Assembly: GCA_026417655.1 (NCBI GenBank)
Contig: JAOACS010000020.1
Coordinates: 1-64,000 of the forward strand
Length of the DNA: 64,000 bases
Reading direction: 5' to 3'
Origin: Syntrophobacterales bacterium
GTDB lineage: Bacteria > Desulfobacterota > Syntrophobacteria > Syntrophobacterales > Thermodesulforhabdaceae
The notes under the pieces: model-generated
Told to the model about the DNA's origin: nothing
Databases searched by the model: none
The model's input: the letters and a program-made list of their open reading frames with translations, nothing else
Position numbers and translations under genes: made by a program
Shown: positions 29,914-38,805 of the stretch, piece by piece
Layout: every line of letters begins with the position of its first letter
How positions within the stretch are numbered: the stretch's first letter is position 1

Positions 29914-30963
29914 ATGGAATCGAGCTTTAAACTCAAACTAGTTTCTGAACTTACACAGGATGAAGAGTTAACCTTAGGAAAGATTGCTAACGCCCTGATA
30001 GAGAATAGATCATACCTTCTTGTAACTCATATTAACCCTGATGGGGACGCTGTGGGATCCCTTTTGGCTTTGCAGGCGGTACTCAGAGGAATGGGAAAGG
30101 CGGTTACAAGTTTCTGTGAAAGCACTATCCCTTCGGTATTTCACTTCCTAGAGGGAGCAAAGGATATCTTAAACGACGTAAAATATGCTAAGGTCCCTGA
30201 TGTTGTTGTCTTCCTCGACTGTGGCTCCATTGAAAGGGGAGGAAGATCGATTCTGAGCGCCATCGATCCGTCAAGTTTCGTTATAAATATAGACCATCAT
30301 GTTCAGGAAAAACCTTTTGGCGAGATCTCCTGGGTAAAAACTTTAGCCAGTAGCACCTGTGAAATGCTCTTTGATTTGTTTCTTTTTATGGGTCTTCCCA
30401 TAACCCCTGCGGTCTCTACATGCCTATATACGGGTATCCTTACAGACACCGGATCATTTCAGTTCTCCAATACCTCCCAGAGGGTCTTGGAAATCGCAGC
30501 CCTATTGACATCCTACGGAGCTGATCCCCATAGGATCGCTCAGCGCATCTTTGAATCCTCTTCACCTCAAAAGTTACTCCTGCTTGGAAAGGTTCTTGAA
30601 ACCCTCCGATATTTTAGAAATTATACCATTGCAACCGCTAGACTCACAAAGAGGATGCTTAAGGAAACGGGAGCAAATGTCCATGACGGAGAAGGCTTTG
30701 TGAACATGCTCAGACAGGTCGAATCGGTCAAGGTGTCGGTGATGTTTCGTGAAGACGACAACGGCATTATTCACGTAGGCCTTAGATCGAAGGGAGCCTT
30801 CGATGTTGCCCGTTTTGCTCGCCAATTCGGTGGAGGGGGACACATTAACGCTTCAGCCTGTAGAATTGAAGGCTCCATCGAAGCCGTTGAAGATATAATC
30901 ATTTCTTCACTTATCACCTATTTAGATTCGCAAGAGATAGACAAAATCGGACGTGACCTATGA
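29914..30963 (+). CDS. nrnA: DHH/DHHA1 phosphoesterase (NrnA, oligoribonuclease/pAp phosphatase type)
   Basis: The 349-residue protein has the DHH motifs HINPDGDAVGS (about 41-51), FLDCGS (about 103), IDHHV (about 127-131) and TDTGSFQFSN (about 183), and the DHHA1 end with RSKGAFDVARFARQFGGGGHINASA. NrnA degrades short RNAs and dephosphorylates pAp. It lies between rbfA and truB (4-bp overlap with truB), as in many bacteria that lack orn. Confidence 0.93.
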   Translation: MESSFKLKLVSELTQDEELTLGKIANALIENRSYLLVTHINPDGDAVGSLLALQAVLRGMGKAVTSFCESTIPSVFHFLEGAKDILNDVKYAKVPDVVVFLDCGSIERGGRSILSAIDPSSFVINIDHHVQEKPFGEISWVKTLASSTCEMLFDLFLFMGLPITPAVSTCLYTGILTDTGSFQFSNTSQRVLEIAALLTSYGADPHRIAQRIFESSSPQKLLLLGKVLETLRYFRNYTIATARLTKRMLKETGANVHDGEGFVNMLRQVESVKVSVMFREDDNGIIHVGLRSKGAFDVARFARQFGGGGHINASACRIEGSIEAVEDIIISSLITYLDSQEIDKIGRDL

Positions 30964-31886
30964 CTCCTAGGAATCTTTTTCAATCAGATGGTATCATGGT
31001 TGTCTACAAGCCGGTCGATATGACGTCCTTTGATGTTGTCCGCCAGGTTAAACAATGGCTCAAACCAAAAAAAATTGGGCACGGTGGAACCTTAGACCCC
31101 TTTGCTGAGGGATTATTAATTCTTCTTATAAATCGTGGAACTAAAATCGCCGATCAATTTCTCGATGAAGATAAGACCTATGAGTTTACTGTAATATTTG
31201 GCTATGAAACGGATACTCTCGATCGAACAGGGAAAATTGTCCACCATTGTAGCGGATGCCATATCGAAAGAGCAACAATAGAGGAGATTCTCCCTAAGTT
31301 TATAGGTGAGATCTCCCAGCGTGTTCCCGCCTATGCAGCAGCCCGGTTTCAGGGAGAGCGAATGTATAAACTGGCCAGGAGGGGAATTCTCGTTGAACAA
31401 CTCCTAAAAAGGGTGATTGTGCACGAACTGGAAATAATAGACTACAGATGGCCAAGGGTTACTTTTAAAGCTAGATGTTCAAAAGGAACTTATGTGCGAC
31501 AGTTGGGAGCTGATATAGCAAGAGCGGTTGGCTGTTTTGGAACACTCGAACACCTTATTAGAATTCAAAGTGGTCCCTTCTCCATAAATGATGCCTGGAG
31601 CCTTGAAGAAATAAAAAAGGCTATAAATGCGGGTCAGGTGGAAAAGCTTATTATCCCCCTCGTTGATGCTCTAAGCCACCTACCAGCCATATCAGCAAAT
31701 GAAGAGGAAATAGGAAGGCTAAAGTATGGACACATCCAGAGTTCACTTAAACAAAAAGCGGAGGACCTTACAATAGCCGACTCTACGCCTGTGAGGATTT
31801 TAAATAGCTCGCAAGATACCCTGCTGGCCCTTTGGTGGCCAAGTCAGGGTGAAACCAAAAGACGTCAACTTAAGCTGTTAATTTGA
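30960..31886 (+). CDS. truB: tRNA pseudouridine(55) synthase
   Basis: The 308-residue protein makes pseudouridine at position 55 in the T-loop of tRNAs. The catalytic Asp46 lies in HGGTLDPFAEGLL. Other TruB blocks are GIMVVYKPVDMTSFDVV, YEFTVIFGYETDTLDRTG and SKGTYVRQLGADIARAVG. It overlaps nrnA by 4 bp and is followed by rpsO. Confidence 0.97.
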   Translation: MTPRNLFQSDGIMVVYKPVDMTSFDVVRQVKQWLKPKKIGHGGTLDPFAEGLLILLINRGTKIADQFLDEDKTYEFTVIFGYETDTLDRTGKIVHHCSGCHIERATIEEILPKFIGEISQRVPAYAAARFQGERMYKLARRGILVEQLLKRVIVHELEIIDYRWPRVTFKARCSKGTYVRQLGADIARAVGCFGTLEHLIRIQSGPFSINDAWSLEEIKKAINAGQVEKLIIPLVDALSHLPAISANEEEIGRLKYGHIQSSLKQKAEDLTIADSTPVRILNSSQDTLLALWWPSQGETKRRQLKLLI

Positions 31887-31918
31887 TGTAAAACCCGTGT
31901 GAAAGGAGGAAAAAAGCC

Positions 31919-32188
31919 GTGGCCCTTACTCCAGAAAGAAAACGAGAAATCATTGAAACCTTTAAGATTCATCCTAGTGATACAGGATCTCCAGAGGTTC
32001 AAATCGCTCTTCTTACCGAAAGAATTCGGTATCTTACGGAACATTTTAAGATTCACAAGAAAGATCATCATTCGAGAAGAGGACTTTTGAAGCTTGTAGG
32101 ACAAAGAAGAAAGCTTTTAAATTACTTAAAATCAAGAGATATGAATCGCTACATAAGCCTCATAGATCGTCTAGGATTGAGGGGCTAA
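31919..32188 (+). CDS. rpsO: 30S ribosomal protein S15
   Basis: The 89-residue protein is standard length with [17 protein letters not shown], the [18 protein letters not shown] helix and C-terminal YLKSRD. It begins with GTG at 31919, preceded by a strong GGAGGA. S15 binds 16S rRNA helix 22 and in E. coli represses its own mRNA. It lies between truB and pnp, the conserved order. Confidence 0.98.
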   Translation: MALTPERKREIIETFKIHPSDTGSPEVQIALLTERIRYLTEHFKIHKKDHHSRRGLLKLVGQRRKLLNYLKSRDMNRYISLIDRLGLRG

Positions 32189-32226
32189 GAGAAATCTACC
32201 AAAGTTAAAAGGAGTTTACATAGGAT

Positions 32227-34359
32227 ATGAACACAGCATGCATTGCTGTATCTTCAAACATTGGAGATCGAACCATAACTATTGAGACTAACCATATTGC
32301 CCGACAGGCGAGCGGGGCGGTATGGGTTAGATATGGCGATACAGTAGTTTTGGTCGCCGTGGTGCAGGATGAGAAGACCAGAGAAAATGTAGACTTTGTG
32401 CCCCTAATGGTCGATTATCAGGAGATGAGCTACGCAGCTGGAAGAATTCCTGGAGGATTCTTTCGCCGAGAAATTGGCCGTCCTAGTGAAAAGGAAGTGC
32501 TCACTTCACGGTTGATCGATCGTCCCATACGTCCGCTTTTTCCAAAGGGCTATAATCACGAGGTTCAGATTATAGCCACAGTCCTTTCCGTTGATCAGGA
32601 AAATGAGCCCGATGTGCTGGCGATTACCGGCGCCTCGGCAGCCCTTCATATTTCCGAGATCCCCTTTGGGGGTCCCGTAGCGGCAGTAAGGATAGGTCGG
32701 GTTGATGGAAATTTTGTTATTAACCCCAGTTCAGAACAGCTTTCGAAAAGCGATATTAACCTAGTGGTTGCAGGGACAAAGGAAGCAATAGTGATGGTAG
32801 AAGGGGGAGCTATCTTCGTCCCAGAGGAAGATCTTCTGGAGGCTTTAGAGATCGCCCATAGGGCTATTCAACCTATAATAGAGATGCAGGAAGAGCTTCG
32901 GGAAAAGATTGGTCGTCCCAAAAAACATATTGTTTTACCAGAGAGGAGGCTGGAGCTTGTTGAAGCAGTGAAAAATATTGCGATGGAATCTCTTCGTGAT
33001 GTGATGACGACAGCCGAAAAAGTTCTGAGGAAGGAAAGGAAGAAGGCGCTCCATGAGCATGTTATCTCTACTTTGATTGAAGAGTATCCCGATTCTCAGA
33101 AGGAAATAGAGGAAATTCTTTATGAGTTGGAACGAGAGATAGTTCGTAAGATGATGATAGAAGAAGGAAGGCGAATAGATGGACGCGGGATGAGTGACAT
33201 TCGCCCAATCGAAATAGCCGTTGGTGTGCTTCCAAGAACTCATGGATCGGCTATCTTCCGCCGAGGAGAAACTCAGGTTCTCGCTGTAACAACCTTAGGT
33301 TCATCCTCAGACGAACAAAAGATTGAGGCTCTTACGGGGGAAACCTTCAAGTCTTTTATGTTGCATTACAACTTTCCCCCCTTCTGTGTCGGTGAAGTAA
33401 AACCTCTAAGGGGACCAAGCCGTCGAGAGATTGGACATGGGGCTCTTGCTGAAAGAGCTGTCCAACCTATTCTTCCCGATTCCGAATCCTTCCCCTATAC
33501 CGTTAGGGTAGTATCTGAAGTGCTTGAATCCAATGGCTCAAGCTCAATGGCGACCGTTTGTGGAGCAACTCTGGCTCTCATGGATGCTGGTGTTCCTGTA
33601 AAGGACATGGTAGCAGGTATAGCCATGGGGCTTGTCAAAGAGGGAGATCGCATCGCGATTCTTACTGACATAATTGGCGATGAAGATCATCTTGGCGATA
33701 TGGACTTTAAGGTAACCGGGAATGATAAGGGTGTAACAGCTCTACAGATGGACATTAAAATCTCCGGAATTACTAGAGAAATCATGCGAGAGGCTTTGGA
33801 GGAAGCTAAAAGGGCTCGTTTAAAAATCCTAGAAAAGATGCGCTCTGTTATTAGCGCTCCTCGTCCAGAACTTTCACCCTACGCTCCTAGGGTGATTACA
33901 ACCCAGATCTCCCCCGATAAGATAAGAGACGTAATAGGGCCGGGGGGAAAGGTGATTAAACAGATTCTCTCTGAAACAGGAACAAAAATAGATATTGAAG
34001 AAAATGGGCGAATTTTAATTATGGGACCCTATTTGGAAGCCTGCCAAAAGGCGCTGGAAAAAATAAAATTAATAACTACGGAACCAGAGGTTGGACAGAT
34101 TTACGTGGCAAAGATTACAAAAATTACCGATTTCGGAGCCTTTGCCGAAATTCGTCCTAACCTAGAGGGTCTTATCCATATCTCCCAGTTAGATACTAAA
34201 AGAGTCAAGAAGGTAACCGATGTGGTGAAGGAAGGTGATGAAGTGCTTGTAAAGGTTATAGAAATAGACAAGGATGGTAGATTCAAGTTGAGTCGAAAGG
34301 CGGTTATGGAAATGCAAGAAATCCATCATAAACGGGATCGTCACCCGAAAAAAAGCTAG
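32227..34359 (+). CDS. pnp: Polyribonucleotide nucleotidyltransferase (PNPase)
   Basis: The 710-residue protein degrades RNA 3' to 5' by phosphorolysis. Two RNase PH domains are visible (about 10-220, and 310-540 with [15 protein letters not shown] and the [11 protein letters not shown]-like [21 protein letters not shown] block). A KH domain (about 557-610, [20 protein letters not shown]) and an S1 domain (about 622-692, [23 protein letters not shown]) follow. It is full length and follows rpsO by 38 bp, where in E. coli the leader is autoregulated by PNPase. Confidence 0.98.
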   Translation: MNTACIAVSSNIGDRTITIETNHIARQASGAVWVRYGDTVVLVAVVQDEKTRENVDFVPLMVDYQEMSYAAGRIPGGFFRREIGRPSEKEVLTSRLIDRPIRPLFPKGYNHEVQIIATVLSVDQENEPDVLAITGASAALHISEIPFGGPVAAVRIGRVDGNFVINPSSEQLSKSDINLVVAGTKEAIVMVEGGAIFVPEEDLLEALEIAHRAIQPIIEMQEELREKIGRPKKHIVLPERRLELVEAVKNIAMESLRDVMTTAEKVLRKERKKALHEHVISTLIEEYPDSQKEIEEILYELEREIVRKMMIEEGRRIDGRGMSDIRPIEIAVGVLPRTHGSAIFRRGETQVLAVTTLGSSSDEQKIEALTGETFKSFMLHYNFPPFCVGEVKPLRGPSRREIGHGALAERAVQPILPDSESFPYTVRVVSEVLESNGSSSMATVCGATLALMDAGVPVKDMVAGIAMGLVKEGDRIAILTDIIGDEDHLGDMDFKVTGNDKGVTALQMDIKISGITREIMREALEEAKRARLKILEKMRSVISAPRPELSPYAPRVITTQISPDKIRDVIGPGGKVIKQILSETGTKIDIEENGRILIMGPYLEACQKALEKIKLITTEPEVGQIYVAKITKITDFGAFAEIRPNLEGLIHISQLDTKRVKKVTDVVKEGDEVLVKVIEIDKDGRFKLSRKAVMEMQEIHHKRDRHPKKS

Positions 34360-34366
34360 GGCTCGT

Positions 34367-35629
34367 ATGGTTGAAAAAACAGTCCTCCCAAATGGTATTA
34401 GGATTATTACTGAAAAAATCCCCTTTTCCCACGTGGTGTCTGTAGGATTCTGGATCAACGCCGGCTCCAGGGACGAGGAAAAATCCCGTGCAGGGATTAC
34501 TCATCTTCTCGAACACATGTTGTTTAAAGGAACGAGCCGGCGATCAACAAAGGAAATAGCCAAAGAACTGGACGCCCTTGGAGGATACTCTAATGCTTTC
34601 ACAACCAAGGAGAATCTATGTCTTTACGGAAAAGTGTTAGATAAGCACCTTCCTAAGCTTATAGATATATTCATGGATATTTTGCTAGAGTCTAAATTTG
34701 ACCATGAAGAACTTTTAAAAGAACAACAGGTTATTCTCCAAGAAATAAGTATGGTGGAAGATTCTCCAGAAGAATATATCCATACCCTGTTTTCCGAAAA
34801 ATTCTGGTCAGAGCATCCCCTTGGTCATCCTATCTGCGGTTATCGATCTTCGGTTCTCTCTATAACAAGGGAAGAACTTTTGCGATTCAAAGATAAAGTA
34901 ATCCATCCTAAAAAACTTCTCATAACCGCTGCAGGTAATATAGAACATAAAGAATTTGTTGCATTGCTGGAATCCACTCTTAAAACGCTTCCCTGGAATG
35001 ATCAATGCTGGGATCAAAGAGTGCAGCCTGAGCGAAACATATTCCAACAAGCGATCGTCAAAGACCTTGAGCAGGTGCATATCTGCATAGGAACTCAGGG
35101 AGTTTCTCTGAGGGATCCCTCTAGGTTTTTTTGGCATATCTTCAACATGATTCTAGGAAACAGCATGAGTAGTAGACTATTCCAGGAAGTTAGAGAAAAG
35201 AGAGGTCTCGCCTATTCAATCTACTCCTTTCTGAACAGTTATGAAGATACGGGGCTTTTCGGTATCTACGCTGCCGTCGATCCATCCAACACCGAAGAGC
35301 TACTCCGAGTAGTAAAGGGTGAAATAGAAAAAATACTGGATGACGGTATAAGCGAAAGTGAACTTCTTCGAGCAAAGGACTGTCTTGTGGGGAGTCTTTA
35401 TCTTAATATGGATGGCACAGAAGCTTATATGAATAGACTTGCAAAGAACGAAATAATTCATGGAAGAGATGTTTCTCCCGAGGAGGTAGAGGCTAAGATT
35501 CTTTCGATAAGTTGCGAAGACATGAAAGGTTGGCTTAAATCATCTCCCCTTCTAAAGGATCTTTCTATCCTTTTCCTTGGTCCTTTGAAAGACAGAAATA
35601 TTGATAGGTTGATCGGTCTAATCATTTGA
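34367..35629 (+). CDS. M16-family zinc peptidase (processing protease type)
   Basis: The 420-residue protein has the inverted zinc motif HLLEH (His46, Glu49, His50) in GITHLLEHMLFKGT, with the distal Glu expected in the QEISMVEDSPEE helix. A second inactive half contains the GNSMSSRLFQEVREKRGLAYSIYS block. Such proteases follow pnp in many bacteria (B. subtilis YmxG/MlpA). The substrate is unknown. It has no signal peptide and lies 7 bp after pnp. Confidence 0.92.
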   Translation: MVEKTVLPNGIRIITEKIPFSHVVSVGFWINAGSRDEEKSRAGITHLLEHMLFKGTSRRSTKEIAKELDALGGYSNAFTTKENLCLYGKVLDKHLPKLIDIFMDILLESKFDHEELLKEQQVILQEISMVEDSPEEYIHTLFSEKFWSEHPLGHPICGYRSSVLSITREELLRFKDKVIHPKKLLITAAGNIEHKEFVALLESTLKTLPWNDQCWDQRVQPERNIFQQAIVKDLEQVHICIGTQGVSLRDPSRFFWHIFNMILGNSMSSRLFQEVREKRGLAYSIYSFLNSYEDTGLFGIYAAVDPSNTEELLRVVKGEIEKILDDGISESELLRAKDCLVGSLYLNMDGTEAYMNRLAKNEIIHGRDVSPEEVEAKILSISCEDMKGWLKSSPLLKDLSILFLGPLKDRNIDRLIGLII

Positions 35630-35644
35630 CGAGACGCAGGATAT

Positions 35645-36427
35645 ATGGGAAGGCTACGGTTTCAAATCCTTGCTAGTGGTTCGTCGGGGAATTCTTGCCT
35701 TGTATGGACCGATAATACCTGCATTCTCATCGACGCTGGTCTTCCCGTAAGAACCCTAAGAGAACGGATGAAGACCTCCTCAATTGACATTTCCATGGTC
35801 GATGCCGTGGTAGTCTCCCATGAACATTTAGATCATGTCAAAGGTATTGGTCCGTTAAATCGTATGTATGGAACCGAGGTTTATATTTCACCAGAAACCT
35901 TTGACGCACTTTCCGCTCGTACAGGAGACATTCCAAGGAAGAGATTTTTTTATCGAGGTAAGCCATTTAGTATTGGAGATCTAGACATTATCCCCTTTTC
36001 TTTACCTCACGACGCATCGAATCCTACCGGATTTGTTATCTCCTATGGCTCCACAAAGCTCGCCATGTGCACTGATCTAGGAACTCCTACAAATCTTGTC
36101 AAATCTTTCTTGAGCTCTTGCCAGGCTATAATTCTAGAATCCAACCACGACGTAGAGATGCTAATAAATGGCCCCTACCCTATCAAACTCAAACAGCGCA
36201 TCCGTAGCCGTTTAGGTCACCTCTCAAACGATCAGGCCCTAGCATTATGTCAAGAAATCCTCCACTCCGATCTTCATGTGCTGTGTTTTGCTCACCTTAG
36301 CAAAACCAACAATTCAAAGGAACTCGTTATGAAAAACATATCAACCCTTAGAAGGGATTCAAAATGGCACTACGTAAACTTTCTCATAGCGGATCAGGAT
36401 GAGCCTTCACTACCGGTGGAGCTATAA
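35645..36427 (+). CDS. Metallo-beta-lactamase-fold hydrolase (YycJ/WalJ-like)
   Basis: The 260-residue protein has the HxHxDH metal motif as HEHLDH (59-64), an N-terminal ASGSSGNSCLVWTDNTCILIDAG typical of the YycJ/WalJ group, and later LPHDASNPTGFVI and ESNHDVEML that supply further ligands. Members are nuclease-like enzymes proposed to act in DNA repair or cell-wall coordination. It lies 15 bp downstream of the M16 gene at the end of the operon. Confidence 0.88.
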   Translation: MGRLRFQILASGSSGNSCLVWTDNTCILIDAGLPVRTLRERMKTSSIDISMVDAVVVSHEHLDHVKGIGPLNRMYGTEVYISPETFDALSARTGDIPRKRFFYRGKPFSIGDLDIIPFSLPHDASNPTGFVISYGSTKLAMCTDLGTPTNLVKSFLSSCQAIILESNHDVEMLINGPYPIKLKQRIRSRLGHLSNDQALALCQEILHSDLHVLCFAHLSKTNNSKELVMKNISTLRRDSKWHYVNFLIADQDEPSLPVEL

Positions 36428-36530
36428 TAATTTTTTCAAGAGGTTCTTGACCAAGGTTGTTGTCAGGTGTTATTGAAACAAGGTCTTTACTAAAGCTCAA
36501 TCTCATAGCGAAGGAGACCTAAAGGCACCC

Positions 36531-38468
36531 GTGGAAAGAGTAAATTTTCCTTTCACGGCAATAGTGGGTCAGGAATTGATGAAGAGGGCTCTTCTACTTA
36601 ATGTTGTAGATTCTTCAGTAGGGGGAGTCCTTATAAGAGGAGAAAGAGGAACAGCAAAGTCAACAGGGGTAAGGGCCTTAGCCAATCTCCTCCCACCCAT
36701 AAGAGTGGTTGAGAGTTGTCCCTTTCAGTGCGATCCTGACGATCTAGCCCATCTTTGTCTATTTTGTAAAGAACGGGTAGAAAGAGGCGAATCCCTTCCT
36801 GTAACAGAAAGACCTATACGGTTGGTAAACCTTCCCATTGGTATCACAGAAGATAGACTTCTTGGAACCATAAACATCGAAGAGGCCCTAAAGAAAGGTA
36901 AAAGGGCCTTCGAACCAGGTCTTCTAGCGGAGGCCCATAGGGGCATCCTATATGTTGATGAAGTAAATCTTCTCAATGACCAAATTGTGGATCTTCTTCT
37001 CGATGTAGCCGCTTCAGGTGTTAATGTGGTCGAGAGAGAAGGGATAAGTTTTTCCCATTTCAGCCGTTTCGTTCTTGTAGGAACGATGAACCCAGAAGAG
37101 GGAGATTTACGTCCCCAGCTTCTTGACCGATTCGGTCTATGTGTAACGGTAAAGAGGCTATCCTCAGTCGAAGAAAGGATGGAGGTAGTAAGGAGAAGAC
37201 TTGCTTTCGAACGTGATCCAGAAACCTTTCGCAAGGCCTGGAATGATAAGGAAGCCAATCTAAGAGAAGTCGTATCGAAGGCAAGAGATTTGATCGATAA
37301 GGTAATACTTACTGATGAGGTGGTAAGCCTTGCCACGAAAATATCTGTAGCGATGGAGACAGACGGCCATCGAGCTGAAATAACTATGATAAAGGCTGCA
37401 AGGGCTAATGCTGCCTTCGAAGGAAGGATTTCAATCTTACCAGAAGATATTCAAATGGCAGCAAAATTGAGTTTAGCCCATAGAGTGAAGAAAAATCCCC
37501 TAGAGAAGAAGGAGCTTGATGAAAGCAAAATTCAGAAGATTCTAGAGGAGCACAGTGAAAAGATTGAAAAACAGGTCTCTGAAGAATGGAATCCAACCTA
37601 TGAAAATCCTCGTCCAAGGGAGGTTAAAGAAAAGAGCTCCTACAATTCTCCCCTTTCCTGTGTAACTCATATTTGTAAGGGACGCTTACCCACTCTAAAC
37701 CCGGTCTTTCCTTTTCACAGACTTGCAATCGGAACTCATCCAGGAAGAAGGTTTCCATTCCCCTCTCGGGGAAGTTACGGTTTTTCTCTGGGAACGAGAA
37801 TCCCCTCATCTCATGAACTACTCAAGGACATATCCATTATAGGCACATTAAGGGCGGCCGCTCCCTATCAGAAAACTAGATCCGACAATGGACAAATTGT
37901 GATAAAATTCGAAGATTTTCGGTTAAAGAAACGCTTTCGCAAAACCGGTCTTACGGTTATGCTAATTGTTGATTCGAGTGCTTCAATGCGAACTAATGAT
38001 CGTATGACCATAACTAAAGGAATTATCCAAGCTCTTCTAAGAGATCTTTATCTCAAGCGAGATAAGATCGGCATTATCACCTTTAGGCATATTAACGCAG
38101 AAGTCATACTTCCTATTACAAACAATATGCATGATGCCTGTTCAAGGATTGAGGAGATCCCTGTAGGAGGTCGCACACCCTTGGCTCTAGGTATGGATCT
38201 AGCGTTGAGACTACTGACACAGGAGAAATACAAAAATCCAGAAGCTACACCTGTAATTATCCTCTTTTCAGATGGCCGACCCAATGTAAGTAGCTTTGGA
38301 AAGGATCCAATCGATGAAGCACTTGAGTTTGCAAAGGAAATAAACAGACAAAATATTCAGGCTATTTTTGTAGACACAGAACAAAATCCTATGGCCATGG
38401 GTTACGGTTACCTTATTGCCGAAAGAATGGGGGCAATTTACCTTCCAATCGATAGACTTACTAAGTGA
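36531..38468 (+). CDS. Fused AAA+/VWA magnesium/cobalt chelatase-like protein (BchI-BchD type)
   Basis: The 645-residue protein joins an AAA+ ATPase half (1-340) to a VWA half (about 455-645). The ATPase has Walker A GERGTAKST (37-45), a cysteine-bearing CPFQCDPDDLAHLCLFC insert (about 63-80), Walker B ILYVDEVNLL (about 140) and sensor GTMNPEEGDLRPQLLDRFG. The VWA half has a MIDAS site IVDSSASM and GGRTPL. This is the ChlI/ChlD motor that works with a large chelatase subunit in tetrapyrrole metal insertion, but no CobN/BchH is beside it. It begins with GTG after AAGGAG. In an anaerobe, cobalamin-related cobalt insertion is plausible, not proven. Confidence 0.87.
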   Translation: MERVNFPFTAIVGQELMKRALLLNVVDSSVGGVLIRGERGTAKSTGVRALANLLPPIRVVESCPFQCDPDDLAHLCLFCKERVERGESLPVTERPIRLVNLPIGITEDRLLGTINIEEALKKGKRAFEPGLLAEAHRGILYVDEVNLLNDQIVDLLLDVAASGVNVVEREGISFSHFSRFVLVGTMNPEEGDLRPQLLDRFGLCVTVKRLSSVEERMEVVRRRLAFERDPETFRKAWNDKEANLREVVSKARDLIDKVILTDEVVSLATKISVAMETDGHRAEITMIKAARANAAFEGRISILPEDIQMAAKLSLAHRVKKNPLEKKELDESKIQKILEEHSEKIEKQVSEEWNPTYENPRPREVKEKSSYNSPLSCVTHICKGRLPTLNPVFPFHRLAIGTHPGRRFPFPSRGSYGFSLGTRIPSSHELLKDISIIGTLRAAAPYQKTRSDNGQIVIKFEDFRLKKRFRKTGLTVMLIVDSSASMRTNDRMTITKGIIQALLRDLYLKRDKIGIITFRHINAEVILPITNNMHDACSRIEEIPVGGRTPLALGMDLALRLLTQEKYKNPEATPVIILFSDGRPNVSSFGKDPIDEALEFAKEINRQNIQAIFVDTEQNPMAMGYGYLIAERMGAIYLPIDRLTK

Positions 38469-38805
38469 TCCTTTTCTATATCATCCTATTTTTAATATAA
38501 TAGAAATCTCAAATTTCTATTCTGAATTCCAACAATTATCTTGACAATATCAATGTCTGGATGAATATTATCAATCGAATCAATTATTTTCAAGTTTTTG
38601 ATCTCTCAAGAGGTAAAGAGTTTTATAATTTGAAATAAAGTTAATTCAATTCAAGTGTCTAATTTATTCAACCTTCAACCATTCTATGGCTTCAATCCAC
38701 TATAGTGAGCTTTCTTAGCTCAAAAAAGCCTATTTCCCTGCTCCAGAATATCCTCTTGAGAGAATCTAGTGACACTAGTTTTAACTAACTTTGTGGAGAG
38801 GAAAA
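38469..38805. other. AT-rich 337-bp intergenic region upstream of the sigma-54 activator
   Basis: No gene seen. Composition is visibly more AT-rich than the flanks. It contains a 7-bp AT hairpin with arms TAGAAAT/ATTTCTA (38501-38519), a possible TTGACA box at 38541-38546 with no clean -10 partner, a TGAGCT/AGCTCA inverted repeat near 38705-38722, and the perfect inverted repeat CTAGTGACACTAG at 38766-38778, about 28 nt before the activator start. The last could be an operator. Confidence 0.5.

Noticed and set aside
38700-38730. TGAGCT/AGCTCA inverted repeat as a terminator of the chelatase gene
   Set aside because: It is followed by an A-run rather than a T-run on the plus strand and lies over 230 bp past the stop.
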